Shown in pieces: positions 12,193 to 23,613 of a stretch of 64,000 bases of DNA. Both the position numbers and the translations under genes were made by a program. This stretch comes from Brachionus koreanus (Eukaryota; Rotifera; Eurotatoria; Ploima; Brachionidae). Where the stretch lies: positions 219,103 through 283,102 of the forward strand of contig PJRA01000508.1 of the NCBI GenBank assembly GCA_016987375.1, written 5' to 3'. The notes beneath the pieces were generated by a model. The model saw nothing but the letters and a program-made list of their open reading frames with translations. It was not told the origin of the DNA and searched no databases. How positions within the stretch are numbered: position 1 is the first letter of the stretch; every line of letters begins with the position of its first letter.

Positions 12193-12975
12193 CTTATAAA
12201 TTCACATCTTCAATATTTCAATTATTTATTATTTATTTAAGCATTCAACGACATTTTACCCTTGCTACATTTTCTTGGTTAGTCTTTAAATGAGGTCTCT
12301 TGTGTTTTTTATACTTTTTGATATTGGTATATTTCTTTTAGATCATTTCGTTATAGGTATAGTGGCAATTTTTACAAAGTTGTACAAATCTTTTTTAGTG
12401 GTTTCGTACATTTTTTACTAACAAATCAAAAATTCAACTTTTGAAATAATTTATCTTTATAGCTAGAATCAGTCTGATTTTGAATTTTACTGAAAAAATT
12501 GATCTGCCAAACATATAAAAAATTGTAATAAAATTAATAGTGGTAATTGAAATTAATAGTCTACAAGTTAGTTTTTATATTTTTCTAGTTATTTAGTTTA
12601 GAATCAAAAATAAATTTGAGTTTAAAAATAAAGGATTTTAACCGATCATCATTAAAAAGATTAATCAAAATAATTAAAGTACTATTATTTATTTTTTAAT
12701 AATTTTAAACTTGAATTCTAAATCAAACCTTCAAAAGATTACGCAAAATTTTATTTAAATAAAATTTTAACACTAGAAAGCTCGTCTGATTATTAATAAA
12801 AATTATTTTTCAAATTTAATTATGTAGACAAATTCAAATTTTTTTTTAACAACTAATTATTTTTTTTTTAATAGTTAAAAACAAGTTGCTTATTTTTTAA
12901 AAAGCTATTTTAAAATTTTATTTCTATCAGAAAACATTTAAGTTTAAATTTTTTCAATAATAGGTCTAAAACCTT
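12193..12975. other. AT-rich spacer
   Basis: No gene or repeat recognised between the mariner fossil and the 3' end of the large 7TM gene. Confidence 0.45.
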
Positions 12976-15339
12976 TTACGTATTAAAGCCCTTTGACACC
13001 TTACTAAAATAGACATTTTTAAAAAGTTTTAGTTTTTGCACTAATGCATTTTTATTGAGTTGAGTCGTGTATGATTTAATCATTATTTTAAATCTCTGAT
13101 ATACAAAGAAATAGAATATAAATATAACAGAAATTGTTATGAGAAAAAATATTTCATCTATTTCTTGGACAATAGTACAAACCTTGTGATGGGTAGAGCA
13201 AATATTTAATGGTGAATAATAATTAGATGATTTTTGATATATGATAAATATTGCCAGAAAAATACTTAGACTTCGAAAAAAGATTAGAAACATCAAATTT
13301 ACCAAGACAATATTTAGAGATTTATTGATTTTTATATGCTTTTTTGATCCCGTATTAAGATTAAAACTTAATAGGATCTTTTTTTTTAAATTAGATTTTG
13401 CGTTGAAAAAAAACAATACTTCTGCAAAGCAAAACAAGCTCATGGTCACAACATTCCTGATTGAAATGTTTACTATGAAAAAAAACAACAAAACTATGGA
13501 TGAATTAAACAACAGTATTGAGTTTGAAGGTAAAATAGGCACTAGATAGTTGATGAAAAAAAAATTTTTGTTTGGATATTCAAAATAATTTTCTAAATGA
13601 TCGATTGCAAATAAATTTTCATTTATACGATTCATTATTAGTTCACTCACTATAATAATTGTAAAATATAATATTAATAATAATATAAAAATTCTTCGAA
13701 AAATTTTTGAATTAATGTACAGTGTAATTTTATTTTTAAAATTTGGATCTAAAAGCATCAATCTCCTAGCTGAAACTATCATTTGCAAGAGATTCGAGCA
13801 AAATTTCAACAGATCTCCAAAAATTTCGACAACAATTATTTCAACTAATTGAGATTCATAAGAATAATGAAATTCAGGACAAAACATATTATTTGGATAA
13901 ACACATTTTTTTAACAAGTGTACCAAGCGAGTTATCAAATAAGCTAAGTTGATTATGCAATTTGCAAGCATGAATTTTTCTATTGAATTTTTTGAACGCT
14001 TAAATTTGCCGATTAATTTTATTAAAATAAAACAGCTTAAAATATTGCTGTAAAATGCTAAAATTAGAAATAGATAGGATACTAATACAAAACAAAAATC
14101 TGCTTCTTCTGCAAAAAATAATATAAAATTTTTTGTTAGTTTTTTTTTTATAAAATATTCTGATTTTTTGCATTTCTCTAATTTTTGTTGAAAATTACAT
14201 TCACTTACTTTTTCATTAAAGCTTGAAATATTTTCACACAACCATGTTCTAAAAATGTCAACATGTAAATAATAATTGATGATACAAGTTTTTTTTAGTA
14301 GCCAAATGTTTAGACATGTGAAATTTTTTTGACCGCTATTTGGTTCAAAAAAAATTAATCTGTCATCAGGAAAATTTTTAAAAATACATAAATCATGATC
14401 AGGAAAGTCATATGTTTCTTTCAAAGGCATAAATTTTCTTGATTTAATAGAAATATAAATAATTTTTTCTCGATATTTTTTCAAATCATCTAAATCACTG
14501 AAGTTAACTTTTAAACTAGGATTCAACATTTGCATCCAGTCAAATCCTTTACTAAAATATTCAATTTCATTATCGATTAAAAATTTGATGAATTTTATAT
14601 TTGTTTCTTTAAAGCTGTCATTTTCTATTTCATCAATTAGTCCATTTATTTGTAAATAGCTAGCATTTATTAATAAAAATCTCATTTGTTTTGTGACAAT
14701 TCCTTTATAAAAATGCAAATTAACTGAATTGAAATTTGAATTGATTATTTTTAAATTTAAATTCTCATCAAAATCCAGCATATTTAAGCTTAAAAAGCTT
14801 TTTGTTATGCCATGAAATTCAATGATTCTCATAGCTGAATTTTTAAACAATAATGGACACACCTTTGGCTGATATTTCACAGTAAATGAAAAAGTTATTG
14901 AATGTATATATCTAAACATTCCATTGACTAGGGAATCATTACAAGCTATTGAATAAGCCAAGTTTGAATGAAAAAATCTCAAATCTATAATAGTATGATT
15001 GCGAAAAATATTTTTAAAAATAGAATTTTTGGAAACAAATTTATCTATTCTTGAGAATAAAATGAGGGTAAATTCTATTCTAAAATCGAATGGCGAAATG
15101 TTAAATATAGAAGAAAATTCATCTCCTAAGCTTAATTTTATCCTTGGGATTAATTTGATTATTGGATTTGAATTCTGATCTTTATTAAATTGGTTGTGTA
15201 GATTGATAGATGAAAAGTTCATGAAATTCTTTATTAAAAAACTATCAGTCTTTTTGTCAACTATTATTTCGTACTTCTGGTCATCAATACTTGAAATTTT
15301 CATTAAAATCTCTAGGACTAAAATAATTTTGAAAATCAT
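12976..15339 (-). CDS. Orphan 7TM-type receptor with a large N-terminal ectodomain
   Basis: Uninterrupted 787-residue frame starting at the first ATG. Residues 1-18 look like a signal peptide. Residues ~20-410 form a hydrophilic ectodomain with several Cys and N-glycosylation sequons (NFSS, NHT, NDS, NAS, NFT, NIS). It has regularly spaced Leu/Ile-Asn segments that faintly recall leucine-rich repeats, without a clean repeat consensus. Hydrophobic segments follow at about 415-441, 455-476, 498-520, 547-569, 606-625, 628-645, 677-701 and 727-748; the 606-645 stretch could be one or two helices, so seven or eight spans are possible. After span 3 there is SARRLMLLDP, at the place where class A receptors have DRY. 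There is no NPxxY. I know of no named family. It is a plausible lineage-specific chemosensory or peptide receptor, which is inference. AT-rich codon use matches its surroundings. Confidence 0.7.
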   Translation of the reverse strand: MIFKIILVLEILMKISSIDDQKYEIIVDKKTDSFLIKNFMNFSSINLHNQFNKDQNSNPIIKLIPRIKLSLGDEFSSIFNISPFDFRIEFTLILFSRIDKFVSKNSIFKNIFRNHTIIDLRFFHSNLAYSIACNDSLVNGMFRYIHSITFSFTVKYQPKVCPLLFKNSAMRIIEFHGITKSFLSLNMLDFDENLNLKIINSNFNSVNLHFYKGIVTKQMRFLLINASYLQINGLIDEIENDSFKETNIKFIKFLIDNEIEYFSKGFDWMQMLNPSLKVNFSDLDDLKKYREKIIYISIKSRKFMPLKETYDFPDHDLCIFKNFPDDRLIFFEPNSGQKNFTCLNIWLLKKTCIINYYLHVDIFRTWLCENISSFNEKVSECNFQQKLEKCKKSEYFIKKKLTKNFILFFAEEADFCFVLVSYLFLILAFYSNILSCFILIKLIGKFKRSKNSIEKFMLANCIINLAYLITRLVHLLKKCVYPNNMFCPEFHYSYESQLVEIIVVEIFGDLLKFCSNLLQMIVSARRLMLLDPNFKNKITLYINSKIFRRIFILLLILYFTIIIVSELIMNRINENLFAIDHLENYFEYPNKNFFFINYLVPILPSNSILLFNSSIVLLFFFIVNISIRNVVTMSLFCFAEVLFFFNAKSNLKKKILLSFNLNTGSKKHIKINKSLNIVLVNLMFLIFFRSLSIFLAIFIIYQKSSNYYSPLNICSTHHKVCTIVQEIDEIFFLITISVIFIFYFFVYQRFKIMIKSYTTQLNKNALVQKLKLFKNVYFSKVSKGFNT

Positions 15340-16838
15340 CGTATAATTTTGAAATCAAAAATAAAATTTTTATCTTTTAATGCTTTCTAAATTTTCGTTT
15401 ATTTTTCAAAAAAGCGAAATGATTTTAATTGTTCAATATTTCAATATAATGATAAAATGACAAAGACTATAAATTAAAGAATCATATTTTTTCTATTTTT
15501 ACAGAAATAATTAAATTAATGCATGATTTTTATTGTTTTTAATTCTCTTTTTAAATTTCTGTCATTGAAATTTTAAAATATCTAAAACATAAGTAAATTA
15601 AGCTTAAAAAACGAAATTAATTTTAAACTAATTTTTTAAAAAAAATAAGAAACTTGCAATACAATGCGTCACACTCAATAAATGTGAAATAACCCATAAA
15701 ACTGTTAATTGAATCTATAAGCTTGCCGTTTTTTAATAATGTTTATGATAATAACTTGGTAGAAAAAAAATGGAAGAAAATAGAAAAGAGCTTTTCTCTC
15801 TAAATGATATTGGTTCAAGGCAAAATCAGTTTGTCCAGATTTGGTTTGTTAGATAGTTTTGTGAAAAAAAAACTCAGAGAATTTGAAATTTGACAGAATA
15901 TAGTTTTTGGTGTTAAAAAGTATGCGAGAAATCTACTCTTGCTAGAGACCTTAAAGTTGAAAAAACTATTGAACAGATCTACTTAAAACGGCAAAATAAA
16001 AATAATTTTACTTGTTTTCATTTACACATTTTTAGATTTTTTGTGCAATATTTAAGAAATTTTTTTATTCTATTTTTGTTTACCAAATAATTTGAGAGTT
16101 TTTTTAATTTCTAAAAAATTGCACAAAAATCTAAAAATATGAAAATGAAAAAATGTAAAATTATTTTCATTTTGTCCTTAAAATACAAATATAAAAGTCA
16201 TTAAGAAAAGTCTAAACAAATCTGATTTAGAACAAAGTTGAAGAATATTTAAAAAAAAACAAGTCACGAATCGAATATGACTTTTAATAAATTATTTTTA
16301 GAAGTCTCTAATTTTATAACATTGAGTTGACTTTCTTATCGTTTTTAATTTTTATTAATTAATTAAATGAATGAGATCCAATTTAATTTACAATCAAGTC
16401 TCCATATTTACATAACAGAAATTTTTAAGAATTGCTGAAAAAATCATTACAAGTAATCTTGCTCATTCCCTCAATCTTGGACCATAACTAAATCTGTATC
16501 ATATATATATTCAAAAATATTATTTTCGATAAAAATTACAATTAAGCTTATTAAATAACTAAAACAGTTTTCGTTTTTGGAGAAAAACAGTGGTCTTTTT
16601 GATTCAATTTATTAAGTTATCTTGATTTTTTTAGCATTCTAAAAATGAGATGACCAGCAAAAGGGGCCAAATTTTATCAAATATTTATCAGTATTGACAC
16701 TGCATAATATTTTTTTTTCAATATATTGCTTTCTCATTCTAATTCTTCTTATTTGGCTTAGTCATCATAGTCATGTAATATATCCACTTGATTTTTGTCT
16801 AGAAAAATTTTTAACATTTAGTTAAATTCGAATAATAG
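15340..16838. other. Gene-free spacer with one MITE
   Basis: No gene seen. It contains the MITE copy at 15990-16177, listed separately. The rest is AT-rich without recognisable coding sequence. Confidence 0.45.
15990..16177 (+). mobile_element. MITE copy 1 (GGCAAAAT family)
   Basis: Terminal inverted repeats: the left end GGCAAAATAAAAATAATTTT faces a right end whose reverse complement is GGACAAAATGAAAATAATTT. Inner parts ATTTTTTGTGCAATATTTAA and AAAATTGCACAAAAATCTAA are also mirror-like. Flanks CTTAAAAC and (C)TTAAAATA suggest an imperfect 8-bp target duplication. Related copies lie at 20.2, 46.6, 50.0 and 57.4 kb. There is no coding capacity. Confidence 0.75.
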
Positions 16839-17244
16839 TATTCAAATGTTCCTAAAATTCACCAGCGTTTAACACTAGAAGCACCAAACATATTTTGATT
16901 TTTTTTTTAATTTAAAATTATTTTATAAAAAACTATAATAATTTTACAAAGTAATATTATTTTTAAAGAAAATTTTAAAATCTACATAAATCAAAAAAGA
17001 TGTATTCATTTGAAAAATTTATTCAAAAGATACGAGGTTTTTAAAAATTTTAAAACGAGTCAAAATGACTCGTTTGGTGCTTCTAGTGTTAAAGCTCGAC
17101 ATAGCTTCAAGATCCGAACGTATTTTACACAGGTTTCTCAATAGACGAATTGAGCTTCAGCAAATTAACAGCGGCTTAAAAGAGTACTTCTCCACTGCAC
17201 CTGATTTGAATCAAAAATTTTATATGCTTTTTGGAATATTTTAA
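16839..17244 (+). pseudogene. Unrecognised open frame interrupted by a MITE
   Basis: To the right of the piggyBac-like MITE, a GC-richer frame encodes LDIASRSERILHRFLNRR and continues about 30 codons to a TAA at 17244. To the left, a frame beginning after a TAG at 16836-16838 reads YSNVPKIHQR. Ignoring the element and one copy of its TTAA target, the two halves are in the same frame. The product is not recognised; it could be an exon scrap of an old gene or transposon. There is no start codon or splice context to call it functional. Confidence 0.4.
16869..17092. mobile_element. piggyBac-like MITE with TTAA target duplication
   Basis: TTAA at 16869-16872 is followed by CACTAGAAGCACCAAAC. The mirror image GTTTGGTGCTTCTAGTG is followed by TTAA at 17089-17092, so the 17-bp inverted ends are perfect. 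The right end has an additional palindrome, CGAGTCAAAATGACTCG, just inside the repeat. TTAA target and ends of the form C.CTAGAA are hallmarks of the piggyBac superfamily. About 220 bp, no coding capacity. The perfect ends suggest a relatively young insertion. Confidence 0.85.
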
Positions 17245-18349
17245 TTTTTTTTTGCAGGACATCCGAAGATAAATATGCAATTATTTCCTTTCACTAAAAA
17301 CTAGTCAATTTTTATTTTCACTAAGTCATTTATCTTTTTTTATTTTGCATGTTTTTATTCAATCGCTAGGCTGATAAGAAGGACTATGATCCATTCTGAG
17401 CTGCGTGGGGTATTTCCTAAAACTATTTAAATTAAATAAATAAATGTTTCTAAATTTAATACAAGTTATCAATTAAATATAGTGATTTTATCTTTCATAG
17501 TTACTTTTATCTTCCAAACTTGATTTATTAACCTTTTATGATATCTATTGAAAGGCCTCATTCAAAATTATGGCTGTTTATATTTGATTAAAAAATAAAA
17601 GTTTTTTAAAAAGATAAATTTATTTGAAATACAATTACAAAATATAGAAAAAATAGTTTTATTTTTTAAAATCAATGCTGCTTTTTTCAAATATTGAAGA
17701 AAAGCAAATAGTTATCTCAAACTAAATGATCAAGAAAAGTTGAGGAAGCTTAATATATTATTTAAAATAATAGTTTAATCAAAATTAATATTTTTTCCTT
17801 ATTATTTATTTTCTATATTTTCTATATTTTTTCTATATAAGTTAAAAATACATAGTTTTATTACTAATTCAAATAATTTATTTAGCTAGACATTCTTCAT
17901 TGATTGTGATGAAGAAAAAAGAAGCTTAGCAAGCCAATTAGTTTTATTCAAATTAAAACTTAGAGCTCTCAAGGTGATTTTCAATAGTGTTAAGTACTAT
18001 CACTGACGGTCACTGGAAAGTCAAAAATTAATATTGCTAGTTTTGTTGGTCGGGTACCAAAACCAAATTTTAAGCAATTTGAAATATGAAAATTTGATAG
18101 ACAAAATAATTGAGTATAAGAAATTTTTGTTTAAATTTAGAAAAAAAAATAATATTAATCTCGAAACCATTAAGATCACATTCTTCATTTCTCTAAAACG
18201 TTAATTTTACTTGAAAACCAAATTTTTAATTATAATTCTATTAGGATTAATGATTACTCTAAATAAAAAATCTAAAATTTAGTTAATAACTGTAAATAAA
18301 ATCTAGTAAATTACTCTAGTGAGTTAATTTTTTAATTATTAAAAAATAT
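17245..18349. other. AT-rich spacer
   Basis: No gene or element recognised between the interrupted open frame and the first small GPCR gene. Confidence 0.45.
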
Positions 18350-19237
18350 TTAATTTTTGCTTGATAAATCAAATCTTACAACTTTAAACAATTCTCGTCT
18401 GAATGAAGAATTGAACAATATATTTATATAAAACATCATTGCATAATTAACAAAAAATAATAGATTAGTAATTGCCAATAGAAGGAAATATTCATCTTCT
18501 TCCATTTTTACATAGCTTGAAACCACAAAAAATACAGTTGTAGGCAAATTACAAATAAAAAACGAAATGTTTAAAGCTATAGAACTTACAGCAAATTTAA
18601 AATCTCTGGCATTTTTTTTGTTAAGTTTGGTTTTTAACTTGAACAAAAGAAATAGAGTGATCAAAGTTGATGAAAACATTATCAAAAATGTGATAATAGT
18701 CGAATTAAATATATCCATCCACCAAAAATATGTCAAATCTTCGTTATAATCGCACAGTGTTTTTGATATATTGGTTACATTTGGTTTTTCAAATGAATAA
18801 AAAATTAATGGTGAATTGAATGCTATATTGAATAATATAAGAAATAAAACTAGATATTGCTGAGGTTTTTTTCTTGAAAGCCAAAATGTTCCACTGGGAT
18901 AATAAAATTTGAACAATCTGTCCAATGAAATGAAAACTAGTATCCATGCTGACACAGCACAACCAAAATAAATCGAAAAGTCGCTTATTTTACAAATATG
19001 GTCACTGTAAGCAGCCAAATAAGAAAAAAATCTATCTTCTATGAAGTTTCGTGGACTAAAAAAAACAACATATGTATTAAAAATCGTCAGAATTTTGAAG
19101 TAAAAGATAACTGAATTTTGATGAAAAGTTTTTCTAAAATAAACGATAATTGAAAGAATATTTCCCAACATTCCAGCTGCAAATACAAAAAGCAATAAAT
19201 AAAGCACAACTTCCTTTATAAGTTCATAAATGTTCAT
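18350..19237 (-). CDS. Rhodopsin-class GPCR, peptide-receptor-like (paralogue A)
   Basis: Intronless 295-residue frame with seven hydrophobic segments. Class A features: GN in TM1 (N26), Cys82 at the top of TM3 paired with a Cys in extracellular loop 2 (TLCDYNED), and a TM3 end LDRLFKFYYP (D106-R107, DRY variant). TM7 ends in NILFNSSFRREL, with N..FRRE in place of a canonical NPxxY, as in many FMRFamide/myosuppressin-like invertebrate receptors. Very short N-terminus and C-terminal tail. It shares the loop-2 motif FWWMDIFNST and overall layout with the gene at 21.6-22.6 kb, which points to tandem duplication. Ligand unknown. A plasma-membrane location is inferred from the fold. Confidence 0.85.
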   Translation of the reverse strand: MNIYELIKEVVLYLLLFVFAAGMLGNILSIIVYFRKTFHQNSVIFYFKILTIFNTYVVFFSPRNFIEDRFFSYLAAYSDHICKISDFSIYFGCAVSAWILVFISLDRLFKFYYPSGTFWLSRKKPQQYLVLFLILFNIAFNSPLIFYSFEKPNVTNISKTLCDYNEDLTYFWWMDIFNSTIITFLIMFSSTLITLFLLFKLKTKLNKKNARDFKFAVSSIALNISFFICNLPTTVFFVVSSYVKMEEDEYFLLLAITNLLFFVNYAMMFYINILFNSSFRRELFKVVRFDLSSKN

Positions 19238-21625
19238 TATAGATTCACATTAAATTTATATGTAAAAAATGAACAAATTTTTATTTAAAGAGTCGTTATT
19301 AAAATAAAATTATTTGCTTCTGCTTTTAAAAAAATCTATTAAAAGCCCGGTGTTTAAATAAGTAGATTCAAAATTTTGAATATGACGGATATATACTAAA
19401 TTTAGTTAAGGAACATCAATTGAACAAATTGTCAACGCCCTAGGTATAGCATATTAAAAAGAATTATGTGCTTTTTTTTTAAATAAAAATTTAAATTGCT
19501 GTTTTCAAATGTTAGTTTCAATCACGTTTAAAATAAAAAATTAAGTTTTGAAAGCTTAATGAGGAAAATCAATTATTTGAGAGCTTGAAATTTTGTCCAA
19601 AAATAGAAGTTTCTATATTTTTGGTGATATATTCACAAATAATTATACATGAAACTGAAACAAAATCTGTCAAAATCTTTAAAATATGACCTTCCGTTCA
19701 TAAATTACAGCGGTCTAAATTCCATATTTTTTTTTCATCACTTTTTTAGCTAAAATTTGTTCATGGTCATTTTACAAGAAATAGGCTTGTAATAAATAAA
19801 AATAGTCAGAATTAACTAAAAGATTAAAAAAATTAAGAGAAAATAACAATAATCAACCTTCATGTACAAAATCCTTAAAACCCAAAATTTCGCATTTTTT
19901 TACTTTTCAGATCTGTAGTCCATCAAAGTTAAAGGAGCGTTTTTTTTATTTTTATGCTCTAATAAGTATTTTAATTCAAAATTAAAACATATTAAAAAAA
20001 TTAGATCCTATTAAGTAATTATATTAACAAAAACTTTCTGTTTTTTCTTGTGTAAAAATTTAAAGTTTTAGGATTATTTTTGCTTTAAGTTTTTTAGATT
20101 TCATTAAATTCTTTTTTTTCAATTTCCAACTTTTTGATTTTAATTCTAAAATTTTGATTTAAAAAAAATTTTCCTATCAGGCAAAAGGCAAAATGAAAAT
20201 GATTTTTAGATTTTTTGTGCAATTTTTCAGAAAATTAAAAAACTCTCTCAAATTATTTGATAAACAAAAAAAGAATTTCTTAAATATTGCACAAAAAATC
20301 TAAAAATATAAAAATGTAAAAATTTAAAATCATTTTCATTTTGCTTCTTTAAGAAAAGTCTAAAAATTTTAGATTATTTAAATAATTTCTTTTCACAAAT
20401 TTTAATATTTTTGTAAAATAAAAATAAGCTATCTAAATAGATCACGTGCTTTTTTACGGAAATGTTAAAAAAAGGCAAATGATGATTATAGATTAAAAAT
20501 CAAATTGAAAACTTTTAAAAAAATTACCTAATTTTTGCTTAGATTGTGATAGAAAAGATCTCCAAGAGAATAATGTGTTGATTAATTTAAAAAAAATGAA
20601 ATAACTATTTCTGATATTGAACAAACTTTTTAAAAATGAAAAAATTATTTTAAAAAATGTTTATTCCTCTGTTTTAGTAAATTTTTGCACAAATAATTGA
20701 AAACATCAACTTTTATTTCAAACACGTTAAAAAACTAGATTTTCTAGTGAATAAAGAATCGATAAGAAATTTTCATTTTAGCCAAGTGTCCACTAATAAA
20801 GGAAAGAATGATAAACAATTAATTTTCTTCTAAGTTTTCGCTGACTTACAAATTTTCTATTGTTTTTCAATTTTTCAGTTTAGCCGGTTTTTCTTTTCTC
20901 CCCGAAATTTACAAGCAGATTTTTTAGAATTAAAAAAAAATAATTAAAATGAATTATTAAATATGTAATGAACTATGTGTTTGGTATTGTGTATTTGTTT
21001 GTTTAATATTAGTATTAAACTTATTATCATTTTAGTAAAAGATAATAAATTTTAAAGGTAAAAAAGTAAAATATAATTATAATTTTAGTAATTATGTTTT
21101 ACTCTTTTTAATCTTTTAATCTAAAATATTAATTAAATTATTTTTAAATTAATCAGATTTAGATTTAAAATTAAACCTTTATTAATATAATTATTCATCA
21201 TTAATTTTTAATTAATCAAAAAATAGAATATTTTTTCTCAAATTTTATTAAATTTCAAAAGCTTTTTTAGACTCTAGCTATTATTTTTGCCATTACTCAC
21301 CGTAACTTAAGTTTTAAATTTAATGATGATTTTTAGATATAAGTTTTTAATGTTTTTCAACAAAATTCATAAGGATATAAAAATTTTTAAAAAAAAATTA
21401 ATACTGACTGATTTTTATTTAAAAACTTTTTGTTATGTAAATAAATCAATAGAAAATTAAGAAAGCATTTGATCAAACTAAAATGAATGAAAAAATATTT
21501 ATCAAATTTATGAAAAAATAATAATATATATTTAAAATTGAAAAAATGCTTAAAATTTTTAAGCAACTTGAAATATTTCATTACTATCTTTTATTAAAAA
21601 ATAATGAATTTCTTAATTTAAAGGT
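19238..21625. other. Gene-free spacer between the two GPCR genes
   Basis: 2.4 kb of AT-rich sequence containing MITE copy 2 at 20187-20345. No other gene or element recognised. Confidence 0.45.
20187..20345 (-). mobile_element. MITE copy 2 (GGCAAAAT family, reverse orientation)
   Basis: Ends GGCAAAATGAAAATGATTTT and AAAATCATTTTCATTTTGC are mirror images. The inner order (CAATTTTTCAGAAAATT first, TTCTTAAATATTGCAC last) is opposite to copies 1 and 4, so this copy is inverted. No clear target duplication. Confidence 0.7.
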
Positions 21626-22570
21626 TTAATGAGCTCGTTTTGATATTGATCCTTCATTAGAATTGTTAATATGTGACATGGATGATGGTTTTGAGTTTTG
21701 TAAATTTATCATTGAAAAAAATTCATTACGAAAAACCGAATTAACCAGACAGTTTAAGTAAAACATTGACCCATAATTTACATGATAAGTTAAATCAGTT
21801 ATTATATAAATCAAATTACTTGTGTCTTCTTCTACTTCAATATAACTTTCAATTAGAAAAACTAAAGTTATGGGTAAGTTTAACAAAAAGAATAAAACAT
21901 TTAAACTGATGGATGTAATGGCAAATTTATAATCTTTAGTTTTTATTTTACTGAATTTTCGTTTAGAATCAAACAATGCGTTTATAGTTGCAATAGTTGG
22001 AATGGTCATTGAAATAAATGGTATAAGCGTTGAATTGAATATGTCCATCCACCAGAAAAATTGTAAATCTTCGCCTTGAACGCATTCTCTTGTTAAATTT
22101 GTTTCATTATCACTTAGTTTACTAAAAACCAATAATGGTGAATTGAAACCAATGTTGAAAATTACCAAAAAAATGACTGAAATTATTTGAATTTTAAGAT
22201 ATGAAAAAAAAAGGATTTTTTGAGGATATTTTATTTTATAAAATCGATCAAGGCAAATAATAACCAGAGTCCACGCAGAGATAGGTGTAGCAAAGTACAA
22301 ACTATATTCTGCAATTTTGCAAGTAAAACTAGATAAAGTGACAAAATCGAATTCGAATTTTTCTTTTAAAAATTCTCTAATTGAATGTATTATGATTAAT
22401 GAATCTATAAAAGTTTTGATCATAAAATAGAACCATACAGAATTTTTTGTACGCATTTTCTTTCGAAAATACACGCTTAGAGTAATTAGGTTACCAATTA
22501 GACCAAAGGTAAATATTAAAGGTGCAGAAAAAATAAAAATTTCTTTTATTACTAATTTTACGCCTTGCAT
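21626..22570 (-). CDS. Rhodopsin-class GPCR, peptide-receptor-like (paralogue B)
   Basis: Intronless 314-residue frame, same strand and layout as the gene at 18.35-19.24 kb. It has GN in TM1 (N27), SLYFATPISAW in TM3 and CLDRFYKIKYP (D108-R109) at the TM3 end. Loop 2 has a Cys followed by LQFFWWMDIFNST. TM7 ends LNCLVNSVFRNEF, again lacking a canonical NPxxY. The C-terminal tail is slightly longer and Ser/Asn-rich, offering possible phosphorylation sites. The two genes are clearly paralogues but well diverged, so the duplication is not recent. Ligand unknown. Confidence 0.85.
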   Translation of the reverse strand: MQGVKLVIKEIFIFSAPLIFTFGLIGNLITLSVYFRKKMRTKNSVWFYFMIKTFIDSLIIIHSIREFLKEKFEFDFVTLSSFTCKIAEYSLYFATPISAWTLVIICLDRFYKIKYPQKILFFSYLKIQIISVIFLVIFNIGFNSPLLVFSKLSDNETNLTRECVQGEDLQFFWWMDIFNSTLIPFISMTIPTIATINALFDSKRKFSKIKTKDYKFAITSISLNVLFFLLNLPITLVFLIESYIEVEEDTSNLIYIITDLTYHVNYGSMFYLNCLVNSVFRNEFFSMINLQNSKPSSMSHINNSNEGSISKRAH

Positions 22571-23613
22571 TTTGAATTTATTGAATTCACAACATGAGTT
22601 TATCTTTAAAAGACTAATAAAGATAATATAAAATTTTCTTTAAAAGAAGGAAACATTATAACAAATATCCTGAAATACCCGTTTTTTTTATTTTTAATTT
22701 TAATTAGAAAATAACAATGTCTTTATTTGAAATAATTGACCCGTTTATTTTCAAATCATAGTTTTGACATTTAAGCATTTTTATTTCAATAAATATAAAT
22801 TAAGAAAAAATAAATCGATAAATTTTTCATATTGGTAAATTCAACTGATATTTAAACCTTAATTTTTAAAGCTAATTTTGATATTTTTTTGCCAATCTAA
22901 AAAAAAATCATCAATATAAATATTCAACTAATAACAGACTCTATTCTTTAGCTCAATTCACTTATTGTCCTTTATAAATTTTAAAATTAACAAAAATATT
23001 TATTTTTATCCTTAAATCAGGATCTTAGAAATTTTCGTTTTAATTAAATAATTTGATTATTAATCCAGAAAATTAGATAACTGTTTTCAAGAACATTAAT
23101 TTTTGAAAAATCTAGAATTTTTATTCATACAAAAGGAACATCGACTCAAATAATTAGCTTATTTAAAAAAAATATTAATTAACAGATAATGACATTAAGG
23201 CATATTCTTTAGCCATTTAAACAACTGAAAATTAAATTATGTAATTTAATATTAATAATAATGTATTTTGGTCGATCTTTATGACATTAAGTAAATATTG
23301 TTTACCTTCTCTATGATGTTTTATAGAATTAGATAATTAAAAAAATAGATTCAATGAGGATCTTTTCTATCTTTTCAATTTTTTTTATTTCTAATTAAAT
23401 AAGTTTTATCAGAATAATTCATATTAATTTTTATTTTCTAAAAAATTCTAAGCTATGCTTCATTTTAATTGTTTACACCTAAAAATAATATAAAACAAAT
23501 TGATTAAGATAGTTGTGATAGTTACTTGTTATAGATTCTTTAAAAAAAATTAAAGTAAATTTGAATTTTTATTTAAGTTTCTAATTTTTAAATAAATTTT
23601 CGAGGGATTTCGA
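22571..23613. other. AT-rich spacer
   Basis: No gene or repeat recognised; A/T-rich sequence downstream of GLRX5 and upstream of GPCR B. Confidence 0.45.
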
